A DNA stretch of 64,000 nucleotides, taken from Chitinophagaceae bacterium (GTDB taxonomy: Bacteria; Bacteroidota; Bacteroidia; Chitinophagales; Chitinophagaceae). The stretch spans positions 186,001 to 250,000 of the forward strand of contig JAMLGU010000004.1 of NCBI GenBank assembly GCA_023957575.1, read 5' to 3'. Positions 25,396-34,469 of this stretch are shown one piece after another. Position numbers and translations under genes: made by a program. Position 1 is the first letter of the stretch. Each line of letters opens with the position of its first letter. The notes under the pieces are model-generated. The model was not told the origin of the DNA. It worked only from the letters and a program-made list of their open reading frames with translations, and made no database searches.

Positions 25396-26592
25396 ATGCA
25401 GGCAAGTTTCAAGCAGCCCGATGAATTGGGTTATTACGGTGAGTTTGGCGGAGCATATATCCCTGAAATGTTGTATCCCAATGTAGAAGAGCTTCGAGAG
25501 AACTATCTGAAAATCATTAACAGTGAATCTTTTCAGAAAGAATATAAATCCCTTTTGACCGATTATGCAGGGCGTCCAACTCCATTATATTTTGCTTCGC
25601 AATTAAGCGAAAAGTATAATACCAATGTCTATTTGAAGCGCGAAGACCTTTGCCATACCGGCGCACATAAAATTAATAATACCATCGGTCAGATTTTGGT
25701 GGCAGAACGATTAGGCAAAAGGCGAATCATTGCCGAAACCGGCGCCGGCCAGCATGGCGTAGCAACTGCTACGGTTTGCGCACTCAAAGGATTGGAATGT
25801 ATTGTATATATGGGTGAAAAGGACATTGAACGGCAGGCGCCCAACGTAGCGCGAATGAAGATGCTGGGAGCCGAAGTGAGGCCGGCAACCAGTGGCAGCA
25901 AAACCCTCAAAGATGCCACCAACGAGGCCATCCGCGACTGGATCAACCATCCAGAAAATACGTTTTACATCATCGGCTCGGTGGTGGGTCCGCATCCTTA
26001 TCCGGATATGGTAGCCCGGTTTCAGAGTGTTATCAGTGAGGAAATAAAATGGCAGTTGAAAGAGAAAACAGGCAAAGAATTGCCCGAAGCAGTAATCGCC
26101 TGTGTGGGTGGGGGCAGCAATGCGGCAGGTACTTTTTATCATTTTGTGGATGAGCCTTCGGTAGCAATTATAGCCGTTGAAGCGGGAGGCTGCGGAGTAA
26201 ATAGTGGAAAAAGCGCTGCTACCACACAATTAGGTACACCCGGCATCCTGCATGGTAGTAAAAGCTATGTAATGCAAACTGCTGATGGCCAGGTGGTAGA
26301 GCCGCATAGTATTTCGGCAGGATTAGATTATCCCGGCATAGGCCCGATGCATGCCAATCTGTTTGCCACAGGCAGGGGAAAATTTCTGAATGCCACCGAT
26401 GCTCAGGCTTTGGAGGCAGCATTTCTATTGGCAGAATTGGAAGGCATCATCCCTGCATTGGAAAGCGCCCATGCGTTGGCAGCTCTAAATCAAATCAAAT
26501 TTGGTGAAAATGACAATATCGTAATTTGCCTGAGCGGCAGAGGCGATAAAGATATGGAAACCTATATGCGCGAAATGGCAAGACCAAAATAA
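25396..26592 (+). CDS. trpB: Tryptophan synthase beta chain
   Basis: TrpB makes L-tryptophan from indole and serine with PLP. The 398-residue length is usual. The PLP lysine is K92 in HTGAHKINN; the phosphate-binding glycines are in [10 protein letters not shown], and the [12 protein letters not shown] loop carries the catalytic glutamate. The starting [13 protein letters not shown] is the TrpB1-type N-terminus that docks TrpA. trpA follows 57 bases downstream, but trpC, trpD, trpE and trpF are absent from the window. Confidence 0.98.
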   Translation: MQASFKQPDELGYYGEFGGAYIPEMLYPNVEELRENYLKIINSESFQKEYKSLLTDYAGRPTPLYFASQLSEKYNTNVYLKREDLCHTGAHKINNTIGQILVAERLGKRRIIAETGAGQHGVATATVCALKGLECIVYMGEKDIERQAPNVARMKMLGAEVRPATSGSKTLKDATNEAIRDWINHPENTFYIIGSVVGPHPYPDMVARFQSVISEEIKWQLKEKTGKELPEAVIACVGGGSNAAGTFYHFVDEPSVAIIAVEAGGCGVNSGKSAATTQLGTPGILHGSKSYVMQTADGQVVEPHSISAGLDYPGIGPMHANLFATGRGKFLNATDAQALEAAFLLAELEGIIPALESAHALAALNQIKFGENDNIVICLSGRGDKDMETYMREMARPK

Positions 26593-26649
26593 GGTTGAAA
26601 AAATCCGGAAATGAATGTCGTAACTATTTCCGACAAATGAATATAAAAG

Positions 26650-27420
26650 ATGAACCGTTTAGATAAATTATTTCAGCAAAAGCAAAAAAACATTCTCAAT
26701 ATTTACTGTACGGCAGGATATCCCCACCTTGACTCCACTTTGCACATTATGAAGGCGCTACAGGAAAGTGGCGCTGCCATTATTGAACTGGGAATACCCT
26801 ACAGCGATCCTTTGGCCGATGGCGAAACCATCCAGAACAGTAGCAGCATTGCGCTGAAAAACGGCATGACCATCAAAAAACTTTTTGAACAACTGAATGA
26901 TTTCAGAAACGAGGTTTCGATTCCTGTGGTGCTGATGGGCTATCTGAACCCGATTCTTCAATATGGATTTGAGAATTTTTGCGCCGATGCTGCCAAAATT
27001 GGTATTGATGGTTTAATTCTGCCCGACCTTCCGGCACATGAATTTGAAAATGAATACCGAAGTATCCTGGAAAAGTATCATCTCAGTTTTATTTTCTTAG
27101 TTACACCCGAAACCTCAGAAGAAAGAGTGCGTAAATTAGATACGCTGAGTTCGGGTTTCCTGTATGCTGTATCATCTTCTTCTACCACAGGTAACGAAAA
27201 GGACTTTGGCGCAGTGGTTAAATATTTGCAAAAACTGCAAAGCTACCACCTGAAAAATCCGGTGCTGGTAGGTTTTGGCATAAAAGATAAACAAACTTTT
27301 TCGGATGCCTGCTGTTATGCCAATGGCGCAATTATTGGTTCGGCTTTTATAAAAGCGATTGGGAAAACCGAATTTGTTGCAGAGGCAGCCCAATTATTTG
27401 TAGAAAGTATTATTAATTGA
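26650..27420 (+). CDS. trpA: Tryptophan synthase alpha chain
   Basis: TrpA splits indole-3-glycerol phosphate into indole and glyceraldehyde 3-phosphate and channels indole to TrpB. The 256-residue TIM barrel shows both catalytic acids: E46 in IIELGIPYSDPLADG and D57 in the same motif. The phosphate-binding VGFGIKDK occurs near the C-terminus. It ends with TGA, which confirms that TGA is a stop codon in this genome. It follows trpB in one transcript by spacing; a TlpA gene lies 57 bases downstream and may or may not be included. Confidence 0.98.
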   Translation: MNRLDKLFQQKQKNILNIYCTAGYPHLDSTLHIMKALQESGAAIIELGIPYSDPLADGETIQNSSSIALKNGMTIKKLFEQLNDFRNEVSIPVVLMGYLNPILQYGFENFCADAAKIGIDGLILPDLPAHEFENEYRSILEKYHLSFIFLVTPETSEERVRKLDTLSSGFLYAVSSSSTTGNEKDFGAVVKYLQKLQSYHLKNPVLVGFGIKDKQTFSDACCYANGAIIGSAFIKAIGKTEFVAEAAQLFVESIIN

Positions 27421-27477
27421 TAAAACAAAAATTTTTAAAAACAACCTGATTCATCACCGGTATTTAATTATAATATT

Positions 27478-28545
27478 ATGAAACGTGTGCTATTTATTTT
27501 TGCAATCTTGCTTCCTTTATTTACACTTGCTCAAAAACTGAATATTGATGCTTCAATATCAGGTTTGGCCGATGATACAAAAATAGTGTTGAATGACCTC
27601 GAAAATCCCGGATCGCCGGTGGCAGAGGCTGTGTCGAAAAATGGCAGCTTTCATTTAGCTGGAAAATTGGAAGGCCCTTCTCTGCTTGGATTGATGATAG
27701 GCAAAGACTTAAAAACCGCAGTTTTTTTGGGTAATGAAAATGTAAAAATAACGGGATCGGTGAATGATGATCCTGACAACTGGCAATATACCGGCTCAAA
27801 AACCCAAGCTGATTTTATGAATTTTCAGAATGATTTTGTGCCGAAGTTTCAGGCCTTGAATTTACTGGCACAAAGGATTCAGATGGGTGATGAAAAAGCA
27901 AAACCGGCATTGGACTCTTCTATTGACAAGCTACAAAATGATATTGATGATTATATTAAAACCAGGCCTTCTTCTCCGGTAAGCACATTGGTTATTTTAT
28001 CCACCATCGGGCTAACAGAGGATGTGGCACTGCTCGAAAAGCGCGTTAATATGTTAACATCGGAGGCTACTGCCAATGTTTTTGGCGGGCATTTGAAAAA
28101 GGCGGTAATTGATGCTAAATTTAATACTGTGGGTAGTGTGGCGCTCGATTTTTCGCAGGCTGATGTAAATGACAAACAGGTTTCATTATCGCAGTTCAGA
28201 GGAAAGTATGTGTTGATTGATTTCTGGGCAAGCTGGTGTGGGCCCTGCCGTCGTGAAAACCATAATTTAGTAAAAACCTATAACAAGTATAAGGATAAAA
28301 ATTTCACCGTGCTGGGTGTTTCTCTGGATGAGGATAAGGGTAAATGGCTGGCAGCGATAAAGAAAGATGAACTAACCTGGACGCATGTCAGCGACCTCAA
28401 AGGTTGGGAAAATGAAGTGGCTCAAAAATACCGTATCACCGCTATACCTCGCAACCTGCTACTCAATCCTGAAGGAAAAATTGTAGCAAAGGATTTGCGT
28501 GGCGACGACTTGGATGATAAGTTAGAAGAAATATTGGGCAGGTAA
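27478..28545 (+). CDS. TlpA-family disulfide reductase with DUF4369-type N-terminus
   Basis: The 355-residue exported protein has a signal peptide (about 1-18). Residues about 20-110 are a DUF4369-type beta domain, and about 225-355 form a thioredoxin fold with WASWCGPCRREN (C254 and C257). Such proteins reduce periplasmic disulfides, for example in cytochrome c maturation, or act in outer-membrane stress. The combination with DUF4369 is a Bacteroidota hallmark. No lipobox is present, so it should be soluble in the periplasm. Confidence 0.92.
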   Translation: MKRVLFIFAILLPLFTLAQKLNIDASISGLADDTKIVLNDLENPGSPVAEAVSKNGSFHLAGKLEGPSLLGLMIGKDLKTAVFLGNENVKITGSVNDDPDNWQYTGSKTQADFMNFQNDFVPKFQALNLLAQRIQMGDEKAKPALDSSIDKLQNDIDDYIKTRPSSPVSTLVILSTIGLTEDVALLEKRVNMLTSEATANVFGGHLKKAVIDAKFNTVGSVALDFSQADVNDKQVSLSQFRGKYVLIDFWASWCGPCRRENHNLVKTYNKYKDKNFTVLGVSLDEDKGKWLAAIKKDELTWTHVSDLKGWENEVAQKYRITAIPRNLLLNPEGKIVAKDLRGDDLDDKLEEILGR

Positions 28546-28638
28546 AGACTTTCCCAAAATTGGCAGCTGAAATTATTTATTGCTATTATTGCAAAAAGCA
28601 TTAATTTTCAGTAGTAATAAAATCAATTCAAATACAAA

Positions 28639-28881
28639 ATGAACCATTCGGCGAGAGATATTATATTTTTGATCAGGGAAACCGAACTTGATTCAATTGT
28701 GTTTGAAAAAGAAATGGGAAATCTGCATCAGATTTTTGCCAGAACTGAAACCATCAGCCAGTTTTGCAGGGTACATGAGTTGGTAAACAGAAATACAATT
28801 ACTTCCAAAAGAACCAGACTGATGAAATTTCTACATGAAGATCAACATAAGCCGTTCAGGTTTTTAATCAATAAAAATTAG
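28639..28881 (+). CDS. Hypothetical 80-residue protein
   Basis: This is an intact frame of 80 codons with normal composition, starting MNHSARDIIFLIRETELDSIVF and ending KPFRFLINKN. It is charged, with no signal or membrane segment. I do not recognise it. Its placement 93 bases after the TlpA gene and convergent with the S41 protease, without any competing frame, supports a real small gene. Confidence 0.5.
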   Translation: MNHSARDIIFLIRETELDSIVFEKEMGNLHQIFARTETISQFCRVHELVNRNTITSKRTRLMKFLHEDQHKPFRFLINKN

Positions 28882-28926
28882 CACATTTTTCAAGGACTAA
28901 TCTTCTCCGGTAATAGCTTTTCCGGT

Positions 28927-30513
28927 TTATTTGGCTTCCAATATTTTTATTGCTTTTTGTACCGCCGAATCTTTGGTGTTTAAAACTTCGTAATACCCGT
29001 TATCGCGCCATCTGAACCTTGCTAAATAAGCTTTCATTCTGTCTTCCACTTTTCCTTTTTCCAGCGCCGGAATAACAGATAAATTGACAGAGTCCTTTTG
29101 GCTCCAGGTTACAAACTTTTGCCACATTTCCTTTGACGGCTCAAAATTTCGGGCATACTCACTCACTGATTTGTAAGGACTTAGTAATGATTTGTTGTCT
29201 AAATAATAATGAAATACAAAGTCATTGAAAGAGCCATTAAAGTAAAGCTTGTTAATGTCGCGCGAGGCTCTGGTGGTATCCATGCCTACAAAAATATCAG
29301 GCATGATGCCGCCATTTCCATAAAGCTCTCTGCCGGAATGAGTTATGTATTTTTTCCCTACATTTATTTTATTGCTATCCGCAAAAAATGCTTGTCCGTT
29401 GGCATAGCGCTCCCATACTTCATCCATATACACTTTTTTGCCGGCGGCATAAGATTTTTGAATACTTCTGCCTAATGGTGTGTAATATCTCGAAACCGTA
29501 AGTTTGAGGGCTGCGCCATCACTTAATTCAAAAATCTCCTGCACTAAACCTTTTCCAAAAGTACGTCGTCCGATAATGGTAGCCCTGTCCCAGTCCTGCA
29601 GTGCGCCTGCCACAATTTCGCTGGCGCTTGCCGAGAGGCCGTCAACCAGAATTGCCAATTTACCTTGTTCAAAAATTCCCGGTCGTTTGCACCTGTATTC
29701 CCTTTTGGCGCTGTTGGTTCCTTCAGTATAAACAATCAGCTTATCGCCGTCCAAAAATTCATCTGCAATTTCCACTGCCTGCTCCATATATCCACCGCCA
29801 TTTCCTCGCAGGTCAAATATCAAATCCTTCATTCCTAACTTTTTAAGGCTGTCCATATTCTCCATAAACTCGCGGTAGCTGGTAGAGGAAAATTTGTCAA
29901 GTTTCAGGTAAGCGGTTACTTTGTCAATCATATATGCAGCCACTACACTTGGTGTAGGTATATTTCCTCTTACCACAGTTATAGTTTGAAGACTATTGTT
30001 TCTCAAAATCTGCAACAAGGCCTTAGAACCTCTTTCGCCACGTATGGCATTCTTTATTTTAGCAGAATTCATTCCGGTAAGGGCAATATCATTTACCTTT
30101 AAAATCTGATCGCCTATATGTATTCCGGCCACATCACTCGGACCGCCTTTTATTACGTAGGTAACATTTACGGTGTCTCTGGTAAGATTAAACTCTACGC
30201 CAATTCCTTGAAAATTACCCGAAAGGTCTTCATTGGTTTCTTTCAGGTCAATTGGAGGAAGGTACACCGAATGAGGGTCCAGTTCGTTCATCATTTCCCT
30301 GATGGCATTGCTTTGAAGCGTGTCTATTCTTACGGAGTCAACATATTTCAGTTTTATGATATCCAGCGCTTCTTGTAGTGATGAGCCTTCGGTTTGCTCA
30401 AAAAAACCGGTTTCAGGCTGCGATTTGCTAAATCTGTAGCCGATGTACATGCCTGCGATTAATACCAGAGAATATAATAATGGTTGCCAAACCTCAAGTT
30501 TCCTTTTCATCAA
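28927..30513 (-). CDS. S41 family C-terminal processing peptidase
   Basis: The 528-residue protein has an N-terminal membrane anchor or signal (about 10-25), a PDZ domain (about 100-185, with GIGVEFNL and GGPSDVAGIHIGDQILKVN) and the S41 protease core. The nucleophile lies in DGLSASASEIVAGAL (S296 or S298) and the catalytic lysine is K321 in RTFGKGLVQE. CtpA/Prc-type proteases cut the C-terminal ends of envelope proteins in the periplasm. The C-terminal 130 residues (about 400-528) are an extra region found in Bacteroidota members. It is divergent from the MurK-like gene. Confidence 0.94.
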   Translation of the reverse strand: MMKRKLEVWQPLLYSLVLIAGMYIGYRFSKSQPETGFFEQTEGSSLQEALDIIKLKYVDSVRIDTLQSNAIREMMNELDPHSVYLPPIDLKETNEDLSGNFQGIGVEFNLTRDTVNVTYVIKGGPSDVAGIHIGDQILKVNDIALTGMNSAKIKNAIRGERGSKALLQILRNNSLQTITVVRGNIPTPSVVAAYMIDKVTAYLKLDKFSSTSYREFMENMDSLKKLGMKDLIFDLRGNGGGYMEQAVEIADEFLDGDKLIVYTEGTNSAKREYRCKRPGIFEQGKLAILVDGLSASASEIVAGALQDWDRATIIGRRTFGKGLVQEIFELSDGAALKLTVSRYYTPLGRSIQKSYAAGKKVYMDEVWERYANGQAFFADSNKINVGKKYITHSGRELYGNGGIMPDIFVGMDTTRASRDINKLYFNGSFNDFVFHYYLDNKSLLSPYKSVSEYARNFEPSKEMWQKFVTWSQKDSVNLSVIPALEKGKVEDRMKAYLARFRWRDNGYYEVLNTKDSAVQKAIKILEAK

Positions 30514-30544
30514 AATTCAAAAAAAATAATAAGGGGTGCAAATT

Positions 30545-30560
30545 ACCCAAACTTTTGGGT
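30545..30560. promoter_or_regulatory. Operator-like inverted repeat between S41 and MurK-like genes
   Basis: ACCCAAA and TTTGGGT are perfect 7-base inverted arms separated by two bases, in the divergent control region. The size and symmetry fit a dimeric repressor site; no regulator gene is adjacent. Confidence 0.4.
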
Positions 30561-30694
30561 TATTTGAAAGAAAAAGGGTTATGTTTTTGAAGATTTAACG
30601 GTTGTTATCTCTCAAATCTTCAAAATATGATATAATATTGGATTTTTCTTCAGATTTTAAACTTAAATTAGCAGTAATTTACTTCAATAAAAAT

Positions 30695-31540
30695 ATGTCA
30701 TTAACACAACTGATAGCAGATGCAGGCGCCACCAAAACCGAATGGTGTGTTTTACAAAACGGCAAAACAAAAACTATCCTTACGGCGGGCATTAGTCCTT
30801 ATTTTTTAAATACCGGTCAGATAACCGAACTTTTGCAAAAGGAATTAATTCCTAAATTAAAAAAATTCGATATTGACGTGATTCATTATTATGGTACCGG
30901 CTGCTTTAATCCTGAAAATAAAAAAATAGTAAAAAAGAGTCTGCAAACCCTGTTTAAGGGGAAAAAAATAAATGTAACCCATGATGTAGAGGGGGCTGCA
31001 AAGGGCGCTTGCGTACACAATAAAGGAATTGCCTGTATATTAGGAACAGGGTCCAGTTCTTGCTATTATGATGGCAAAAAGATAACAAATAATCGTCCCG
31101 GATTGGGCTATGTGCTGGGCGATGAAGGCAGTGGCGCCTATCTGGGACGAAAAGTAATTCAATATTATTTATACAACACTTTTGATGAAGATTTGCGTGC
31201 CAGATTTGATGCGGCTTATGTTACCAACAAGACCGAAATTTTGGAAAACGTATATAAAAAGCCATTGGCCAATCGGTATCTTGCCACTTTTGCCAAGTTT
31301 TTGGCAGAAAACAGAGGCCATTATATGATCGAAAACATAATTGAAGATGGGTTAAATGATTTCTTTTTTACTCACCTTTGCAAGTTTAATGAAGCCTGGA
31401 AATATCCCATAAATTTTGTCGGGGGTGTTTCTTTTGGTTTCAGGGATATTTTAAAAGAACTTTGTGGCGTATATAATTTTGAGTTGGGTAGGGTATTGCA
31501 AAAGCCAATGATCGGATTAGTTGAATATCATTCAGTTTAA
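30695..31540 (+). CDS. BadF/BadG-type amino-sugar kinase, probably MurNAc kinase (MurK-like)
   Basis: The 281-residue protein belongs to the N-acetylglucosamine kinase-like BadF/BadG ATPase group: LIADAGATKTEWCVL phosphate-1 motif at the start, GIACILGTGSSSCYYDG phosphate-2 motif and LGYVLGDEGSGAYLGRK. Family members phosphorylate amino sugars. In Tannerella, MurK of this group makes MurNAc 6-phosphate for MurQ, and here murQ follows after 18 bases, so MurNAc is the more likely substrate than GlcNAc. The ATG at 30695 is preferred because the phosphate-1 motif follows directly; an upstream in-frame ATG at 30602 would add 31 residues without family character. Confidence 0.8.
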   Translation: MSLTQLIADAGATKTEWCVLQNGKTKTILTAGISPYFLNTGQITELLQKELIPKLKKFDIDVIHYYGTGCFNPENKKIVKKSLQTLFKGKKINVTHDVEGAAKGACVHNKGIACILGTGSSSCYYDGKKITNNRPGLGYVLGDEGSGAYLGRKVIQYYLYNTFDEDLRARFDAAYVTNKTEILENVYKKPLANRYLATFAKFLAENRGHYMIENIIEDGLNDFFFTHLCKFNEAWKYPINFVGGVSFGFRDILKELCGVYNFELGRVLQKPMIGLVEYHSV

Positions 31541-31558
31541 CAAAAAGGAAGTAAATAT

Positions 31559-32386
31559 ATGTCGGGAGAAAAAATAACTGAGCAACCCAGTCGCTATGAC
31601 CATTTGGAGAAAATGACGGTGCTGGAGCTATTAACTGCTATGAATCAGGAGGATAAAACAGTTCCTCTGGCTATAGAAAAAGTGATTCCACAGATAGAAA
31701 AATTAGTAGAAAGTATTGCCGACAAAATGCTGGTTGGCGGCAGATTATTTTATATTGGCGCCGGTACCAGTGGCAGATTGGGCATACTGGATGCCAGTGA
31801 AATACCACCCACCTACGGGATGCCTCCCGGTGTAGTGATTGGAATTATTGCAGGTGGCGATATTGCCATCAGAAACCCTGTAGAAAATGCAGAAGATAAT
31901 GCCATGCAGGGTTGGCAGGATTTGGAAAAGCATGAAATAAATGAGCACGATACAGTGGTAGGCGTAGCCGCAAGCGGCACTACGCCCTACGTAATAGGCG
32001 CCCTGAAAGAATGTCAGAAAAGAGGCATTACCACCGGAAGCATATCCTGCAATCCTGATGCTCCGGTGAGTCAGTACTCCGATTATCCGATAGAAGTAAT
32101 TGTAGGTCCCGAATTTGTAACCGGCAGTACCCGCATGAAGAGCGGCACAGCCCAAAAATTAGTGCTGAATATGATTTCTACCTCAGCCATGATTCAATTA
32201 GGCAGGGTAGAGGGAAACCGAATGGTAAATATGCAGCTTACTAATGAAAAATTAGTGGAGAGAGGTACCAAAATGGTGATGGAGAAAACGGGAATTGATA
32301 ATTACGAACAGGCAAAAAAACTTCTTATTGAAAAGGGTAGCGTAAAAAAAGCTATTGATTTTTATCAAAATAATCAGAACGGTTAG
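31559..32386 (+). CDS. murQ: N-acetylmuramic acid 6-phosphate etherase
   Basis: MurQ removes D-lactate from MurNAc 6-phosphate to give GlcNAc 6-phosphate in peptidoglycan recycling. The SIS domain shows IGAGTSGRLGILDASEIPPTYG (about 62-83), with the catalytic glutamate in ASEIPPT, and VAASGTTPYV and GSTRMKSGTAQKL. The length of 275 residues is a little under the E. coli protein, with a short C-terminus. It is in one transcript with the MurK-like kinase, giving a compact two-step MurNAc salvage route. No MurP or MurT transporter is seen beside it. Confidence 0.95.
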   Translation: MSGEKITEQPSRYDHLEKMTVLELLTAMNQEDKTVPLAIEKVIPQIEKLVESIADKMLVGGRLFYIGAGTSGRLGILDASEIPPTYGMPPGVVIGIIAGGDIAIRNPVENAEDNAMQGWQDLEKHEINEHDTVVGVAASGTTPYVIGALKECQKRGITTGSISCNPDAPVSQYSDYPIEVIVGPEFVTGSTRMKSGTAQKLVLNMISTSAMIQLGRVEGNRMVNMQLTNEKLVERGTKMVMEKTGIDNYEQAKKLLIEKGSVKKAIDFYQNNQNG

Positions 32387-32391
32387 TTTCT

Positions 32392-33180
32392 TCAATAAAA
32401 TTTTTCTACCACTCCCAGTCCAAACAGGGCATAATCATATTTTACCGGATCATCGGGATCAAATTGTTTTAGTTGCGCCGTAAGTTCCAGCGCTGCCTTC
32501 CAATCGTTTTGAGGGCGGTTTAACAGCTTTAGATGCCTTGCCACTCTTGAAACATGAATGTCCAGAGGGCAGACCAACTGTGATGGCTTTATCTTTTTCC
32601 AAAGTCCGAAATCTACTCCTTTTTCATTACTCCTGACCATCCATCGCAGATACATATTCAGCCGTTTGCAGGCTGATTTTTTTTCGGGTGTAGCAATGTG
32701 TTTTCGGGTTCTATCGGCAAAGTCGCCGAAATATTTTTCATCAAAAAATGAATTATAGAATCCAATCAGTGCATTTTCGATATTTTCATCTTCGGGGTTC
32801 AGATGTTTCGAAAAAGCAGTTTCAAGCGAAATCTCTTCTAAAAACCAATAGTGAAACTTGAGAAAGTCAAAAAAATGAAACAGGTCGGCAGCATTGAATG
32901 TGCGATGTACAAAATTCATAAAATCGATCTCGTCTTCCTCATCAGCATTCATAATAAAATCATAAGGCGCATTATCCATCAGGTGGAGCAGATGGAGGCA
33001 TGAGTTGATGATGGATTTACGGTTCCCCCAGGCTAGAATTGCCGCAAAGAAACCGGCTATTTCTATGTCCTGCAATCTGGTAAACCGGTGCGGAATGGAA
33101 ATCGGATCATCTTTGATAAAGCCGGGCTGCTCATATATCGCTGCTCGTTCGTCCAGAAAGTCCTTTATATTTTGATTCAT
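32392..33180 (-). CDS. TIGR02757 family protein (DNA-glycosylase-like HhH fold)
   Basis: The 262-residue protein is helical. Its C-terminal half has YLRWMVRSNEKGVDFGLWK and PLDIHVSRVARHLKLL, characteristic of TIGR02757/DUF2400, a family widespread in Bacteroidota with a possible helix-hairpin-helix glycosylase relationship (LDxHVxRV). No biochemical role is known to me. It converges with murQ with five bases between the stops. Confidence 0.85.
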   Translation of the reverse strand: MNQNIKDFLDERAAIYEQPGFIKDDPISIPHRFTRLQDIEIAGFFAAILAWGNRKSIINSCLHLLHLMDNAPYDFIMNADEEDEIDFMNFVHRTFNAADLFHFFDFLKFHYWFLEEISLETAFSKHLNPEDENIENALIGFYNSFFDEKYFGDFADRTRKHIATPEKKSACKRLNMYLRWMVRSNEKGVDFGLWKKIKPSQLVCPLDIHVSRVARHLKLLNRPQNDWKAALELTAQLKQFDPDDPVKYDYALFGLGVVEKFY

Positions 33181-33196
33181 AAAAATACTTGAATAA

Positions 33197-33204
33197 CAAA
33201 TTTA
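33197..33204 (-). promoter_or_regulatory. Predicted -7 box of the TIGR02757 gene
   Basis: TAAATTTG on the minus strand (CAAATTTA on plus), 16 bases before the start at 33180. No clear -33 element is present. Confidence 0.35.
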
Positions 33205-33241
33205 TGCAGCTTTTTTGCAGGAGGAAATGTTTTCCACCCCT

Positions 33242-33387
33242 TTTTCTTGCCTAAACCTGCGATACTTTCCCACAGTCATTTCACTCTTCGTCACGGTCAT
33301 ATCGACCGAAGGTAGATATCTTATCGTTCAGAAACCAAAAGATTTCTCACTCCACTGCGTTCCGTTCGAAAAGACGATGCTATTGAG
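33242..33387. repeat. Dispersed intergenic repeat, copy 2 (matches 320-452 inverted)
   Basis: Bases 33246-33330 match the reverse complement of the repeat at 360-447 with a handful of differences over about 85 bases. Bases 33341-33387 (GATTTCTCACTCC ... GACGATGCTATTGA) recur at 33843-33890. The stretch is not coding. Confidence 0.75.
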
Positions 33388-33390
33388 GAG

Positions 33391-33445
33391 TCATTTCGCA
33401 GCGAAGCGGATAAATCTTATCCTTTTGGAAACGAGGAGATTTCTT
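33391..33445. repeat. Palindromic repeat unit, GTCATTTCGCAGCGAAGCGG type, copy a
   Basis: GTCATTTCGCAGCGAAGCGG then AAATCTTATCCTTTTGGAAA; the same arrangement returns at 33917-33973 and its first half at 33799. Confidence 0.75.
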
Positions 33446-33488
33446 ATTGCACTTCGCCTCATTCTATTCTTCATTTCTTTTCATTCCT

Positions 33489-33534
33489 CTCAACCTTAAT
33501 CTCAACCTCAACCTTAAACTTAATCTCAACCTTG
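33489..33534. repeat. Degenerate tandem repeat (CTCAACCTTAAT-like)
   Basis: CTCAACCT or CTTAAT units recur about four times (CTCAACCTTAAT, CTCAACCT, CAACCTTAAA, CTTAATCTCAACCTTG). Strand-asymmetric and non-coding. Confidence 0.6.
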
Positions 33535-33798
33535 ATACAAAAAAGTAACAAAAAAAATCAAGGCTGTAAAAAAAATTGCTAAAAATGATTTTGGTAGTCT
33601 AAACCCTCGCGCAGTAGTTGTATTTATTTCGAAGTCCATGCGGCGCTCAAACAACGACGGCTTTTTAACGACTACCTTCAATCATTTTTTTAACGCATTT
33701 TTTTCAAGGCCATTGTCGCAATGCGCAGCAATGCCTAACCTAAACAGTCCATCATAGAACTATAAAACCACGGTCATTCTCGCAGCCTTTTTTGATCG

Positions 33799-33891
33799 TC
33801 ATTTCGCAGCGAAGCGGAGAAATCTCACCGTTCTGGAAGCAAAAGATTTCTCACTCCGTTACACTCCATTCCAAATGACGATGCTATTGAA
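33799..33891. repeat. Palindromic repeat unit, hairpin-forming copy b
   Basis: GTCATTTCGCAGCGAAGCGG with AGAAATCT on the left is complementary in parts to AGATTTCTCACTCCG and AAATGAC on the right, so the unit can fold on itself. It ends GACGATGCTATTGA, as does the copy at 33374-33387. Confidence 0.75.
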
Positions 33892-33916
33892 TCGTCGTTT
33901 CGCAGTCTCTCCTACC

Positions 33917-33973
33917 GTCATTTCGCAGCGCAGCGAAGAAATCTTATCCTTTTGGAAACGAGGCGATTCTTCG
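33917..33973. repeat. Palindromic repeat unit, copy c
   Basis: GTCATTTCGCAGCGCAGCG then AAATCTTATCCTTTTGGAAA and CGAGGCGATT; differs from copy a at a few bases. Confidence 0.75.
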
Positions 33974-34082
33974 ATTCGTTCAGAATGAGGCAAAAAGGTA
34001 ATTTTTTAACGCAATTTATTCAACCCCAGCCCAACGAGACGATTGAAAAGCAATTATTTTTTATTATCCTTTTAATTTTTTT

Positions 34083-34469
34083 CTAAAGGCTTTCTATCGC
34101 CCGTTGCAGCTTACTCCTTACTTCTGATGCTACACCTGTAAGTTGTTCATTCTCTATTGCCATCATGGATGCCACAGGGTCAATGGCTGATATTTCGATA
34201 TTTCCTTCCCCTGTTTCCTGCATAATCACATTGCAGGGCAGCATCGTGCCTATGTACGGCTCTGCCTTGAGCGCCTCATACGCAAAGTTGGGATTGCAAG
34301 CGCCGAGTATTACATAAGGGCGGAGGTCAACACCCAGTTTGTTTTTCAAAGTTGCCTGCATATTGATTTCGGTAAGAATACCAAAACCTTCTTTCTTTAA
34401 TGCTTCGGTTACTCGCTCTCTGGCTTCATCCCAACTGCCGGTAACTGTTTTTGAAAAATGATAAGACAT
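34083..34469 (-). CDS. DUF302 domain protein
   Basis: The 128-residue protein is one DUF302 domain: HFSKTVTGSWDEARERVTEALKKEGFGILTEI near the start, then VILGACNPNFAYEALKAEP and LPCNVIMQETGEG. The CNP and LPCNV elements are typical. The domain has a TATA-box-binding-like two-layer fold, and its role is unknown, although it is often found with thiol or sulfur metabolism. It stands alone between gene-free stretches. Confidence 0.88.
   Translation of the reverse strand: MSYHFSKTVTGSWDEARERVTEALKKEGFGILTEINMQATLKNKLGVDLRPYVILGACNPNFAYEALKAEPYIGTMLPCNVIMQETGEGNIEISAIDPVASMMAIENEQLTGVASEVRSKLQRAIESL

Larger units (their letters stand above)
33535..34082. other. Gene-free stretch between the TIGR02757 and DUF302 genes
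   Basis: Apart from the palindromic repeats at 33799-33891 and 33917-33973, no gene, tRNA or riboswitch could be read. Frames here are short and lie on repeats. Confidence 0.6.

Noticed and set aside
28546-28638. Possible tRNA or small RNA in gaps such as this and 34470-34791
   Set aside because: No cloverleaf arms, CCA end or T-loop motif could be found in any intergenic gap; the gaps are AT-rich without such elements.
33215-33499. 94-codon plus-strand frame in the repeat region
   Set aside because: It runs through the dispersed palindromic repeats, has no family character, and its sequence is explained by repeat copies.
33391-33973. CRISPR array
   Set aside because: The repeats differ in length and spacing, are internally palindromic and are not regularly spaced; no cas genes are in the window.
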